DNA of 64,000 nucleotides from Clostridia bacterium (lineage in GTDB: Bacteria > Bacillota > Clostridia > Lachnospirales > Anaerotignaceae). Positions 42,829 to 52,100 of this stretch are shown here, one piece after another. The stretch spans positions 49,090 to 113,089 of the forward strand of contig CAJTDC010000009.1 of NCBI GenBank assembly GCA_910575055.1, given 5' to 3'. Positions within the stretch are counted from its first letter, which is position 1. Every line of letters begins with the position of its first letter. The notes under the pieces are model-generated. The model searched no databases. It saw nothing but the letters and a program-made list of their open reading frames with translations, and was not told the DNA's origin. Both the position numbers and the translations under genes were made by a program.

Positions 42829-44111
42829 TGTATGCTTTATTGAGTAATGTGCTGTATTATGTTGCTACGCCTATATTATTTTATTTCTTTTTTTGTTTGT
42901 ATTGTGGTATTGTTTTTGATTATAAACGCTGTTTTTGTTATGTACTCTGTTCTATATTGCTTTTTCGTATAGAATTATACTATCAAAGTTCTTTTTTTAC
43001 TATTACAACGGAATTATTACTTTTAGCACTCTATGCTTGTATTGTTTTAAAATGTCTTTTTTACAAAGCAATACTCATTTCTGTATTGATACATTCTATA
43101 TACAGTATATGCAACGGATTGATGCAAATGGCTTTTTTTTGGCTACTTTCAAAACATCCCCTGATACAGTTAATGCAATATGGTGATATAATTTCTATAT
43201 TAATGACATTATTTTTAACTATTGTACTATTATCAACATTTTTAAAATATTTTGACCAAAATATGAAAATAAACAGTTTTTATTTTTTGCTTATGATATT
43301 GCCTGTATTTTTTATATCTTTTGTAGAAAGAATTATTAGTAATACTATATATGGTAATACAATAGTATGGGACAACAGCAAAGGGATTGTGTTTCCTATC
43401 GTTAATCATACTACTATATTATTATTGCAGTTATTTGCATTGTTATGTCTTTTTACATCACTTATAGCTTATCAAAATATTAAAAAATCTATTTGTGCCG
43501 AGCAGACAATACAACTATTAAAACAACAATATCATTTTCAGCAAAATTATATACAAGAAGCACAAATGCGATATGAAAAAACACGTTCTTTTCGTCACGA
43601 CATTAAAAATCATATCACAGTGCTTTCGGAATTGTTGAAACAAAATTTGTCTGAACAGGCATATCAATATTTATATCATATGGAAGAACTTTCCGAAAAT
43701 TTATCATTTACAGTACAAACGGGCAATGTTGTAATAAACGCCCTTTTAAGCAGTAAATTCGCTTTAGCAAAACAACACAATATTGCTATAGAATGTGATT
43801 TAAACATACCTAATGAAATAAAAGAAATTGATTGTTGTATTGTACTTTCCAATGCTATTGATAATGCGATTACAGAAAGTCAAACTGTCACTCAAAATAG
43901 ATTTATTAGTGTCAAAAGTAGTCAAAAAGGTAATATTTATATGTTATCTGTCAAAAATAAATGTCACGAAGGTATGACTGCTATACCAGATATGGGCATA
44001 GGACTTATGAATATAAAATCTGTTTGTGAGAAATATAATGGAACAATGCACATAGAATTACAAAATGAAGTTTATCATATCAGTATACTTTTTATCATTT
44101 CACAACAATAA
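42828..44111 (+). CDS. AgrC-like GHKL sensor kinase, second pair
   Basis: A 427-residue membrane kinase with about six hydrophobic segments in the first ~220 residues. The coiled coil with FRHDIKNHITVLSEL carries the phospho-His, and a GHKL ATPase domain follows (NAIDNAITES, DMGIGLMNIKSVC). ATG overlaps the regulator stop. No peptide-pheromone gene is visible, and the signal is unknown. Confidence 0.9.
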   Translation: MYALLSNVLYYVATPILFYFFFCLYCGIVFDYKRCFCYVLCSILLFRIELYYQSSFFTITTELLLLALYACIVLKCLFYKAILISVLIHSIYSICNGLMQMAFFWLLSKHPLIQLMQYGDIISILMTLFLTIVLLSTFLKYFDQNMKINSFYFLLMILPVFFISFVERIISNTIYGNTIVWDNSKGIVFPIVNHTTILLLQLFALLCLFTSLIAYQNIKKSICAEQTIQLLKQQYHFQQNYIQEAQMRYEKTRSFRHDIKNHITVLSELLKQNLSEQAYQYLYHMEELSENLSFTVQTGNVVINALLSSKFALAKQHNIAIECDLNIPNEIKEIDCCIVLSNAIDNAITESQTVTQNRFISVKSSQKGNIYMLSVKNKCHEGMTAIPDMGIGLMNIKSVCEKYNGTMHIELQNEVYHISILFIISQQ

Positions 44112-44218
44112 AATATATTTTTGTGATTTATTTCAGAAATAAGGAGGAATTTGAAAAAAACAAACAGATATAAAATACAGGGAAATAATCATTATAATAT
44201 AATAATTTAGGAGGAAAT

Positions 44219-45424
44219 ATGATAGAGTTAAAAGGCAAGTATAATAAAGCAAAAATTTTTACTGATGTTGTAGATGAAACATCTATTTCTGAAATCATTC
44301 TTTTGTTAAATCAAGAATTTGTTTCTGATAGTAAAATAAGACTTATGCCAGATGTTCATGCAGGTGCAGGTTGTACAATAGGTACAACTATGACAATTAC
44401 AGATAAAATTGTACCAAATTTAGTAGGAGTAGATATTGGTTGTGGTATGGAAACTATCAAAATAAAAGAAAAACATATTGAATTACAGCAGTTGGATAAA
44501 CTGATATATCAAAAAATACCTTCTGGATTTGATATAAGAGAAAAAGCACACAGTTATTTTGATAAGATAAATTTAGAAGAATTGTATTGTTATAAACATA
44601 TCAATCAAATCAGAGCAGAAAAAAGTTTAGGAACATTAGGCGGAGGAAATCATTTTATTGAAGCAAATAAAGATAGTAGTGGCAATATTTATATTGTAGT
44701 ACATTCTGGAAGTAGACATCTAGGCTTAGAAGTTGCGAATTATTATCAGTTAGAAGGCTATAAAGCATTAAACAGTTGTTCTAAAAAAGATATTGATATT
44801 TTGATTGCAAATTTAAAAGCACAAGGAAGAACAAAAGAAATTCAAAAAAGTATTACAACATTAAAAAATACCAAAACTACATCTATACCAAAACAACTTG
44901 CTTATGTAACAGGAGATTTATTTACGCAATATATACACGATATGAAAATCATACAAAATTATGCACAATGGAACAGAAAAGCAATGATTTATGAAATTGT
45001 AAAAGGAATGAAATTACATATTATAGAGCAGTTTACTACCATACACAATTATATTGATACAGATACTATGATATTAAGAAAAGGGGCTGTATCTGCACAA
45101 AAAAACGAAAAGTTGCTTATTCCTATTAATATGAGAGATGGTTCTTTGATATGTATTGGTAAAGGCAATGAAGATTGGAATTACTCTGCACCACATGGTG
45201 CAGGGCGATTGATGAGTCGTTCTGTAGCAAGACAATCTTTTACTGTGTCAGAATTTCAAAATCAAATGAATGGCATTTATACTACTTCTATCAATAAAAA
45301 TACATTAGATGAATGTCCTATGGCATATAAAAATATGGAGGATATTATAAACAATATAGAAGATACTGTAGAAATTGTAGACATTATTAAGCCTATATAT
45401 AATTTTAAAGCAGGAGAATATTAA
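44219..45424 (+). CDS. rtcB: RtcB-family RNA ligase
   Basis: A 401-residue protein with RtcB motifs in order: LMPDVHAGAGCTIGTTM, VGVDIGCGM (metal Cys), LGGGNHFIE, VVHSGSRHLG and APHGAGRLMSRSVA (nucleotidyl-acceptor His region). RtcB joins 2',3'-cyclic phosphate and 5'-OH RNA ends using GTP and Mn2+, and heals broken tRNA or rRNA. No archease or rtcA is adjacent. AGGAGG lies 5 nt before the ATG. The shorter (401-residue) form is typical of Firmicutes. A terminator follows. Confidence 0.93.
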   Translation: MIELKGKYNKAKIFTDVVDETSISEIILLLNQEFVSDSKIRLMPDVHAGAGCTIGTTMTITDKIVPNLVGVDIGCGMETIKIKEKHIELQQLDKLIYQKIPSGFDIREKAHSYFDKINLEELYCYKHINQIRAEKSLGTLGGGNHFIEANKDSSGNIYIVVHSGSRHLGLEVANYYQLEGYKALNSCSKKDIDILIANLKAQGRTKEIQKSITTLKNTKTTSIPKQLAYVTGDLFTQYIHDMKIIQNYAQWNRKAMIYEIVKGMKLHIIEQFTTIHNYIDTDTMILRKGAVSAQKNEKLLIPINMRDGSLICIGKGNEDWNYSAPHGAGRLMSRSVARQSFTVSEFQNQMNGIYTTSINKNTLDECPMAYKNMEDIINNIEDTVEIVDIIKPIYNFKAGEY

Positions 45425-45433
45425 TACAATTAT

Positions 45434-45478
45434 AAAAAATCACTCTTGAATAGATAAAATTTCAGAGTGATTTTTATT
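45434..45478. terminator. Terminator shared by rtcB and the SLH gene
   Basis: AAAATCACTCT pairs with AGAGTGATTTT, with A/T tracts on both sides. It lies between convergent genes and can serve both. Confidence 0.85.
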
Positions 45479-45499
45479 TAAACCATAAAATATATTATT

Positions 45500-47056
45500 T
45501 TAATTATGCAATGTATAAGCATTAAAATTTGTAATTAGTGTAACTGCTTCTGCTCTTGTTAATGTTTCTTTAGGAAGAAGTTTTCCATTTCTTCCTGAAA
45601 TAAAACCCCTTCGTACACAAAACTCTAACATATCACTATATTTTTCGTCGCAGTTTTTATAATCTGAAAATTTTTTCAAATTTTCGGTACTATCTGATTG
45701 TAATTTATTCGCATAACCAGAAGCACATTTTATAAAAAATGCAGCTTCTTCTCTTGTAATAGCATCATCTGGTCTAAAATTTTCTTTAAAATACAAATTT
45801 AAAAATGCTTGTTTTTCCGATGATGAAATAAATTTTGTTGTAATATATTCTTTCATAAAACTATTGATTTCATTTTTATAAATAGAGCTGTTTATATCAG
45901 AAAATATTTGTTCAGAGTTATTTTCTATATTTTTTATTTTGCTGATAATATAAATAAATTCTCCTCTGGTAATACTTTTATCAGGAAATATATTTTTTTC
46001 TGTAGTATAATTATAATCTATACCACCATTTAAAATCATATTAATAAAATTTTGTTTTGACCAATGCTTTGAAATATCACTTTTATTTAACAAATATTGA
46101 TATACTTCTGTAGTAATTTGATTATTATTTTGTTTTAAATTATAATTGCCATAATCATAAGGATTTTGTTTTGTTTGATAATATACAAAAGCAGGTAATA
46201 CATCTTCTACATATTGTCTTTGTTTTATATTGTCACTTTGTACATTTTCATACAAAGTATCTATTATAGTTTGTCCTTGTTTAATAAATCTACTGTCATT
46301 ATCAATATCTATTCCCAAAATCAAAGCACAGCTTACAACATTTGCAATTCTTTGTGTAGACCAACCATCTTCTTTATAAAAATTAACAATTTTATTTAAT
46401 ATATTTTGTTTCCAATTTTGTATTTCTGTAGTATTTTCTACATTATTAACAGCAATTAAAGCAGGTGTAATATCTAACATATTGTCATAATCATAATTCA
46501 GTATAAACTCTAAAAGTTGTTTCTGTTCTATTTGGCTTTTTTTACTATATTTATCGTGACAAGTATATGCTGTAAAAGCAGCACAAACACTATTTATACC
46601 TTCTTGTTTTATTTTATTTACATTTTCACTACCAAGTAAAGCATCTAGCACAGAGTATCCTGAAATACATTCTGCATCATTAAATAATGAAGTAGATAAT
46701 ATTACAGTATCTGCTATTTGCTTTTTAGACAAACTACTAAAATCTCCTTTTAAATCTGCAATTTGAATTTGCAAATCAATATAAAATTTTTCTATATTAT
46801 TTACTGTTTCTAAATTCACACCATAAGGTATTGCTGCAATATGAGCATCTCTTAATATTTTTGCAAGTAGTATATCCTCTGTATGATATTCTGAAATAAA
46901 ATTTGCACTTTCATTTTTCATATCTGCAATAATTTTTTGAATTTTTAGACTATCTTCATCATTTTGCTTATCTTGTGCAAAACATACAGATGTCATAAGC
47001 GAAAACATTAAAACAACACTTACTAACTTTCTAAAACATTTCACTATATTATACAT
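45500..47056 (-). CDS. Secreted SLH protein with alpha-toroid-like middle
   Basis: A 518-residue exported protein. The signal peptide (residues 1-28) ends VCFAQD. Residues ~40-340 are alpha-helical with patterns such as LDITPALIAVNN and DGWSTQRIANVVSCALILG, which recall prenyltransferase/squalene-cyclase-type alpha-toroid repeats. The C-terminal ~170 residues hold three SLH motifs (FPDKSITRGEFIYIISK, FRPDDAITREEAAFFI, LPKETLTRAEAVTLI), which anchor proteins to pyruvylated wall polymers. The ligand of the helical part is unknown. It is convergent with rtcB. Confidence 0.88.
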   Translation of the reverse strand: MYNIVKCFRKLVSVVLMFSLMTSVCFAQDKQNDEDSLKIQKIIADMKNESANFISEYHTEDILLAKILRDAHIAAIPYGVNLETVNNIEKFYIDLQIQIADLKGDFSSLSKKQIADTVILSTSLFNDAECISGYSVLDALLGSENVNKIKQEGINSVCAAFTAYTCHDKYSKKSQIEQKQLLEFILNYDYDNMLDITPALIAVNNVENTTEIQNWKQNILNKIVNFYKEDGWSTQRIANVVSCALILGIDIDNDSRFIKQGQTIIDTLYENVQSDNIKQRQYVEDVLPAFVYYQTKQNPYDYGNYNLKQNNNQITTEVYQYLLNKSDISKHWSKQNFINMILNGGIDYNYTTEKNIFPDKSITRGEFIYIISKIKNIENNSEQIFSDINSSIYKNEINSFMKEYITTKFISSSEKQAFLNLYFKENFRPDDAITREEAAFFIKCASGYANKLQSDSTENLKKFSDYKNCDEKYSDMLEFCVRRGFISGRNGKLLPKETLTRAEAVTLITNFNAYTLHN

Positions 47057-47195
47057 TTTACTTCCCCTTTTCCTATATTATGACAATTATGATATAACTA
47101 ATAATATAGTGTATAAATTGTGTTGTCAATACTATAGTCAAATGTGTAAGAATTTTTTAATAATTTAGTATAACAGAAGTATAAACTTAAACTAT

Positions 47196-47235
47196 AAAAG
47201 GACCTATTTTCCAATATTGAAAAGTAGGTTCTTTT
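47196..47235 (-). terminator. Terminator of the FMN-controlled MATE gene
   Basis: AAAAGAACCTACTTTTC, a short loop with AATATT, and GAAAATAGGTCCTTTT form a long stem ending in T residues on the minus strand. It shares most bases with the hairpin at 49043-49081. Confidence 0.8.
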
Positions 47236-47248
47236 ACAATATAGCCTT

Positions 47249-48622
47249 TTATAATATAAATTCTTTTTTCTTCCAGCTACTCCATTCATATAGTATTAAT
47301 ACCATAGCTAATAAAAATGCTAAAACATCTGCTATAGGAGCAGAAATCAATGCACCATCAATACCATATTTTGACGAAAAAATAATAGAAAGAGGTATTA
47401 AAAATAATATTTGGCGACAAACAGAAACAACGAGAGCTTTTGCAGGCTTTCCTATTGCTTGAAAAAAAGAAGCTGTTACTGTAGGAATTCCATAAATAAA
47501 AAATGCTAACATATAAAAACGATAACAACGAACTGCAAATAAAATATAATTTTCTTGTTCGTCATTTACAAAGAGCGTTGCAATTTGTGCTGGAAAAATT
47601 TGATAAATAATCCACCATATAACTGAAATTATTAATGCGATTGAAACAGCAGTACAATATGTTTGTTTTACTCTTTTATATTGTTTTGCTCCATAATTAA
47701 AACCATTAATAGGTTGTGTTCCTGAAGAAACGCCTACAAACATAGCGTGAGCAATTTGATATACTTTCATCATAGTGCCATAACAAGAAAGAGCAATGTC
47801 ACTGCCATATATCATAGTATTACCATAATATCTCATTATATTGTTCATAACAATTTGAGTACAGGCTGTTGCAATTTGTGTAATAAAACTAGGAATGCCC
47901 AATGATAAAATACGGATAGAAGTATGTAAATCTAACATCATATTTTCTTTTTGGAATATAATATTTTGAAAACGTGGTATATAACAAATACAAATAATAC
48001 CAGATACAATTTGGCCTAATATCGTAGCAATCGCAGCTCCTTGTACTCCCATATGAAAATAAAATATAAAAATGGGATCTAATATAATATTGATTACAGC
48101 ACCAATCATCATTGCTTTCATAGTATATTGAGGATTTCCATCAGAACGAATAATAGCAGTAAATGCAACATTAAATATCATAAAAGGTAATCCAAATAAT
48201 ATAATTCTTGTGTATTGTAATGCAGCAGGTAGTATTGTTTCTGTTGCACCACAAAGTAACAATAATGTTTTTAAAAATAAATTTCCGAATAATACTACTA
48301 ATATACCACATAATATTAAAAGAAAAAAAGCATTTCCAAAACATTTATTTGCTTTTTGTTGGTCTTTTTTTCCAAGACATAAACTAATATGAGCTGCACA
48401 GCCATCTCCTATTAAAAGTGCTAATGCAGTACATACTATAGAAAAGGGAAAAGAAACATTAGTAGCTGCAATGCCTGTAATGCCAACACCTTGCCCTACA
48501 AAAATTTGGTCAACAATATTGTATAAATAGTTTACCATTAATGTAAGTGTAGTAGGAACAGAAAATTTTAATAGTAATTTTGGTATACTTTCTGTTGCTA
48601 AAGGATTTACTTTTACTTCCAT
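47249..48622 (-). CDS. MATE-family transporter under FMN riboswitch control
   Basis: A 457-residue membrane protein with 12 hydrophobic segments and MATE signatures: IPKLLLKFSVPTTLTLMV at the start, NIVDQIFVGQGVG, GNPQYTMKAMMIGAVINIIL (the inter-half DP motif region) and SSGTQPINGFNYGAKQ. MATE proteins export drugs or metabolites using Na+ or H+. ATG at 48622 has AGGAAG ~9 nt upstream. The FMN aptamer, terminator and promoter upstream show it is switched by flavin, so flavins or analogues are likely substrates. Direction of transport is not shown by sequence. Confidence 0.93.
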   Translation of the reverse strand: MEVKVNPLATESIPKLLLKFSVPTTLTLMVNYLYNIVDQIFVGQGVGITGIAATNVSFPFSIVCTALALLIGDGCAAHISLCLGKKDQQKANKCFGNAFFLLILCGILVVLFGNLFLKTLLLLCGATETILPAALQYTRIILFGLPFMIFNVAFTAIIRSDGNPQYTMKAMMIGAVINIILDPIFIFYFHMGVQGAAIATILGQIVSGIICICYIPRFQNIIFQKENMMLDLHTSIRILSLGIPSFITQIATACTQIVMNNIMRYYGNTMIYGSDIALSCYGTMMKVYQIAHAMFVGVSSGTQPINGFNYGAKQYKRVKQTYCTAVSIALIISVIWWIIYQIFPAQIATLFVNDEQENYILFAVRCYRFYMLAFFIYGIPTVTASFFQAIGKPAKALVVSVCRQILFLIPLSIIFSSKYGIDGALISAPIADVLAFLLAMVLILYEWSSWKKKEFIL

Positions 48623-48651
48623 AAAAAACACTTCCTTTCTTTTTTTAAAAT

Positions 48652-48684
48652 AAAAAAACATCGTTTATCATACGATGTTTTAAC
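48652..48684 (-). terminator. Riboswitch expression-platform terminator
   Basis: On the minus strand AAAACATCGT, a 7-nt loop and ACGATGTTTT precede a T-run, just before the MATE ribosome site. The 5' arm, GTTAAAACATC (rc of 48674-48684), is exactly complementary to GATGTTTTAAC (rc of 48729-48739) upstream, giving an antiterminator alternative. Confidence 0.9.
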
Positions 48685-48746
48685 AAAATTGTTTTTCTAT
48701 ATTATGAAGGAAAAGAAAAAGAATTGACGTTAAAACATCATACAAT

Positions 48747-48855
48747 TTTTCTTCTCCCATCCAGACTTTACTGTCGGCTTCGGAATAATACCGAATTCTG
48801 CATAAATGCTTGCGGGCTATTACCGCCGGTAGGACATTGCCATTTTTGAAGAAAA
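48747..48855 (-). promoter_or_regulatory. FMN riboswitch (RFN element)
   Basis: On the minus strand the aptamer runs from TTTTCTTC to GAAGAAAA (stem P1). Inside are the conserved blocks CCTACCGGCGGTAATAGCCC, GCCGACAGTAAAGTC and TGGATGGGAGAAG. The order and spacing match the RFN class that binds flavin mononucleotide. FMN-bound P1 would release the antiterminator strand at 48729-48739 and allow termination. Confidence 0.95.
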
Positions 48856-48875
48856 TATTATAAAGTTATGTATTA

Positions 48876-48904
48876 ATTATAATATAATTTTATTTTTTTG
48901 TCAA
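48876..48904 (-). promoter_or_regulatory. Sigma-A promoter of the riboswitch-MATE transcript
   Basis: TTGACA (48899-48904), 17 nt, TATAAT (48876-48881) on the minus strand: a perfect consensus about 20 nt before the aptamer. Confidence 0.9.
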
Positions 48905-49042
48905 TTTGCTATATTTTTTGAGAAGTAAACAAAGGCAATGTAACATTGATACTAATGACAAAAAAGTAAATAGGTGAGATTGAAATATGATACAATGAAT
49001 TATATTGTCATTTCATTATTTTTCTATTTTATTTTTAAACAA

Positions 49043-49081
49043 AAAGAACCTACTTTTTCAATATTGAAAAGTAGGTTCTTT
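49043..49081 (-). terminator. Terminator of the 1349-aa SLH gene
   Basis: AAAGAACCTACTTTT and AAAAGTAGGTTCTTT form a 15-bp stem around TCAATATTGA, followed by T residues on the minus strand. Nearly the same hairpin follows the MATE gene. Confidence 0.88.
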
Positions 49082-49116
49082 GACAGACTAAAATAATATA
49101 ATTTATTATTTTCTAA

Positions 49117-52100
49117 TTATACATTTGCTTTTTCAAGAAATAATTTTAATATTGTTGCAACTTCAGCTCTTGTTGCTACTCCTTTAGGGTCAAAACTTCC
49201 GTCTGTTCTACCATTTAATACTCCTGCCTTTACCATAAATTCAACACTTTCTACTGCCCAAGGGCTAATATTTACGTTATCAGTAAAGGAAACTTCTTTT
49301 TCTGTATTTAAAGTATATCCTTGAGATTTTATAAAGTTTGAAAACATAACTGCAAGTTGTTCTCTTGTAACATTTGCATTAGGGTTAAATTCTGTTTCAG
49401 ATACACCATTTGTAATGCCATTTTCTAAAGCCCAGCCAATAAAAGGAGCATAATATTGATTTTGGTCAACATCAGCAAATTTAGTTGTAACATTTCCTTG
49501 AGTATTTGCAACTCTTCCAAGAACAGATACAATCATTGCTCTCGTCATAGGAACATCAGGACTAAAAGAATTTTCAGATGTTCCTGCAAAATAACCTTTT
49601 TCTACTACAAATTGAATATTGTCAGCAGCCCAATGATTAGATACATCAACAAATTTGTCAACAGATACATTTTTAGAAGGAGTATTTACTGTTGTATCAT
49701 TTGTGTTATTTGTGTTGTTAGCATTTTCATTATTGGTATTTTCATTTGTATTATTTTGTTCTTTATTAGTATCTTCTTTATTAGAATTACTTGAACTACT
49801 GCTACTACCACCGCCAGAACTTCCTCCAGAACTGGAACTTCCTGTTCGAGTAATAACTCCATTTAATGAATTAGAAGTTAATGTTACTTTATCTTCCCCT
49901 TCTCCTTTAGACAATGTAACAGTAAATACAAATTTACCCTTTTCTTTACTTTTCGCTGGTGTAAAATCTGTAATATCTATGTTATCAATTGTAATATCTG
50001 TTAATTTTAAAGCATCAATTTTTTCTTTAACCCAATTTTCAACTTTTGCTTTAGTATTTACATTTTTTCCACTAACATCATAATCTTTAGCACTTATTTT
50101 AGCAATAGCATCATTTAAAGCAGCTAAATTAGAAAGATTTGCATTTTCTTTAATATTTATAGTACATATTGCAGAAAGTTCTGGGTATGATTTTGATTTT
50201 GCTGTAACAATAACAGTACCTTCTGCTTTTGCAGTAATTTTAGCAAGAGTAGATTTTGACGCATCAACAGTCAACTCTGCTAAATTTTCATTATCAATGC
50301 TCCAAACAATATTTTGTAAAACAGTATTTGGAACAACTCCTGCTTCTAAATCAAGCGTTTCTCCAACTTTTAATTCTGCACTTGTTTTACTGATTGTAAC
50401 CTTTTGTGGTTTTGTAGTTTCTTGTGGCTTTGTAACATCTGATGTTGAAGCATCTTTATAGTTAGCGGTAACTGTTACATCAGTAGCTGGCATAATAAAT
50501 GTTGTGCTGGCACTTGTGGCAGATGCAAATTTTACATCACTATTATCACTTGTCCATTTATCAAATACTTTTCCTGTTGGTGCTGTGTTCGCTGTAATGG
50601 AAACGGTATCTTCTGCATTATATTTACCACCGCCAGTACCATTTTCTACAGTCAAAGTGTAATCCTTTGATGGGTCTGGTACTGAAATGTCTTTATATGT
50701 AGCAGTAACTGTTACATTAGCAGCTGGCATAGTAAATATTGTGCTGGCACTCGTAGCAGATGCAAATTTTACATCACTATTGTCACTTGTCCATTTGTCA
50801 AATACTTTTCCGGCTGGTGCTGTGTTTGCTGTAATAGTAACAGTATCTCCAGCACTATAACTACTACCACCAGTACCATTTTCTACAGTCAAAGTATATT
50901 TTTCTGGCGATGAAGTATCTTTGTCTTTATATGTGGCAGTAATTGTTACATCAGCAGCTGGCATAGTAAATGTTGTGCTGGCACTTGTGGCAGATGCAAA
51001 TTTTACATCACTATTGTCACTTGTCCATTTGTCAAATACTTTTCCTGCTGGTGCTGTGTTCGCTACAATGGTAACAGTATCTCCAGCACTATAACCACCA
51101 CTACCACTGCCATAATTAACGGTTAAAGTATAAGCATTATAGTGTATGGTTTTGCTTGATAATGTTGCTTGACTATCACCTATTTTACGTATACTGTTCC
51201 ATTGTGCTTCACTACCACCAAAATAAATATCTTTCAATGTATCACAATTTGAAAATGCACCTGTTCCTATTTGTGTTACAGTGTCTGGAATAGTGACTTT
51301 AGTTAATTGACCACAAGAAGCAAATGCTTTCCCTCCAATCGTTTCCACACCTTGAGGAATACTTATACTAGAAAGACTAATACAACTTATAAACATTTCT
51401 GCACTAATACTATCTATATTTGAGGGAAGCGTTATACTAGTCAATTTATGACATCCTGCAAACATATAATCTCCCATTGTTACGATATTATTTCCATCAT
51501 TAGGAGCAAATTTTACACTTTCTAGTTCAGTACAATTAAAAAATGCTCCAGCACCTACACTTTCAATACTTGCAGGCAATTCAATGGAAGGAAGTTGTGT
51601 GCAACCTACAAAAGCCTTGTCACCAATTTGTTTCACACCATTAGGAACCGTCACAGAAATAAGCTTCCCACAATTACGAAAAGCACTATTACCAATGGTT
51701 TCTACACCAGAGGGAATAGTTACCGAAATAAGAGAAGAATTATAAAAAGCATTGTCTCCAATGGTTTTTACACTATTTGGAATAGTTACACTAATAGCAT
51801 TACTACCATAGAAAATATTATTTCCTATATTGGTTACACCATCTTCAATCACAATCGTTAGTATTTTATCTTTAAACTTATTCCAAGGTTGCCCATCTAA
51901 ACTTTCACAGTCTAGCATAGCTCCTTTGCCGGATATGATAAGTTTACCAGCATTTGTTAATTTCCATGTAAGCTCTCCTAAATCTCCCTTGCCTCCTTCT
52001 ATAGGGTCGTTGGCACTAGGGTCATCTGGAAAATCATAACCTTTTGGATAACGAGTGACTAAAAAGGTGGCAGCTTCTACTTCAGCTTTTGTCATAGAGC

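Noticed and set aside
44151..44210. 19-codon TTG-started frame after the second kinase gene, with AAGGAGG
   Set aside because: The ribosome site is only 3 nt from the TTG and the peptide has no recognisable pheromone feature. It may be a chance AGGAGG.
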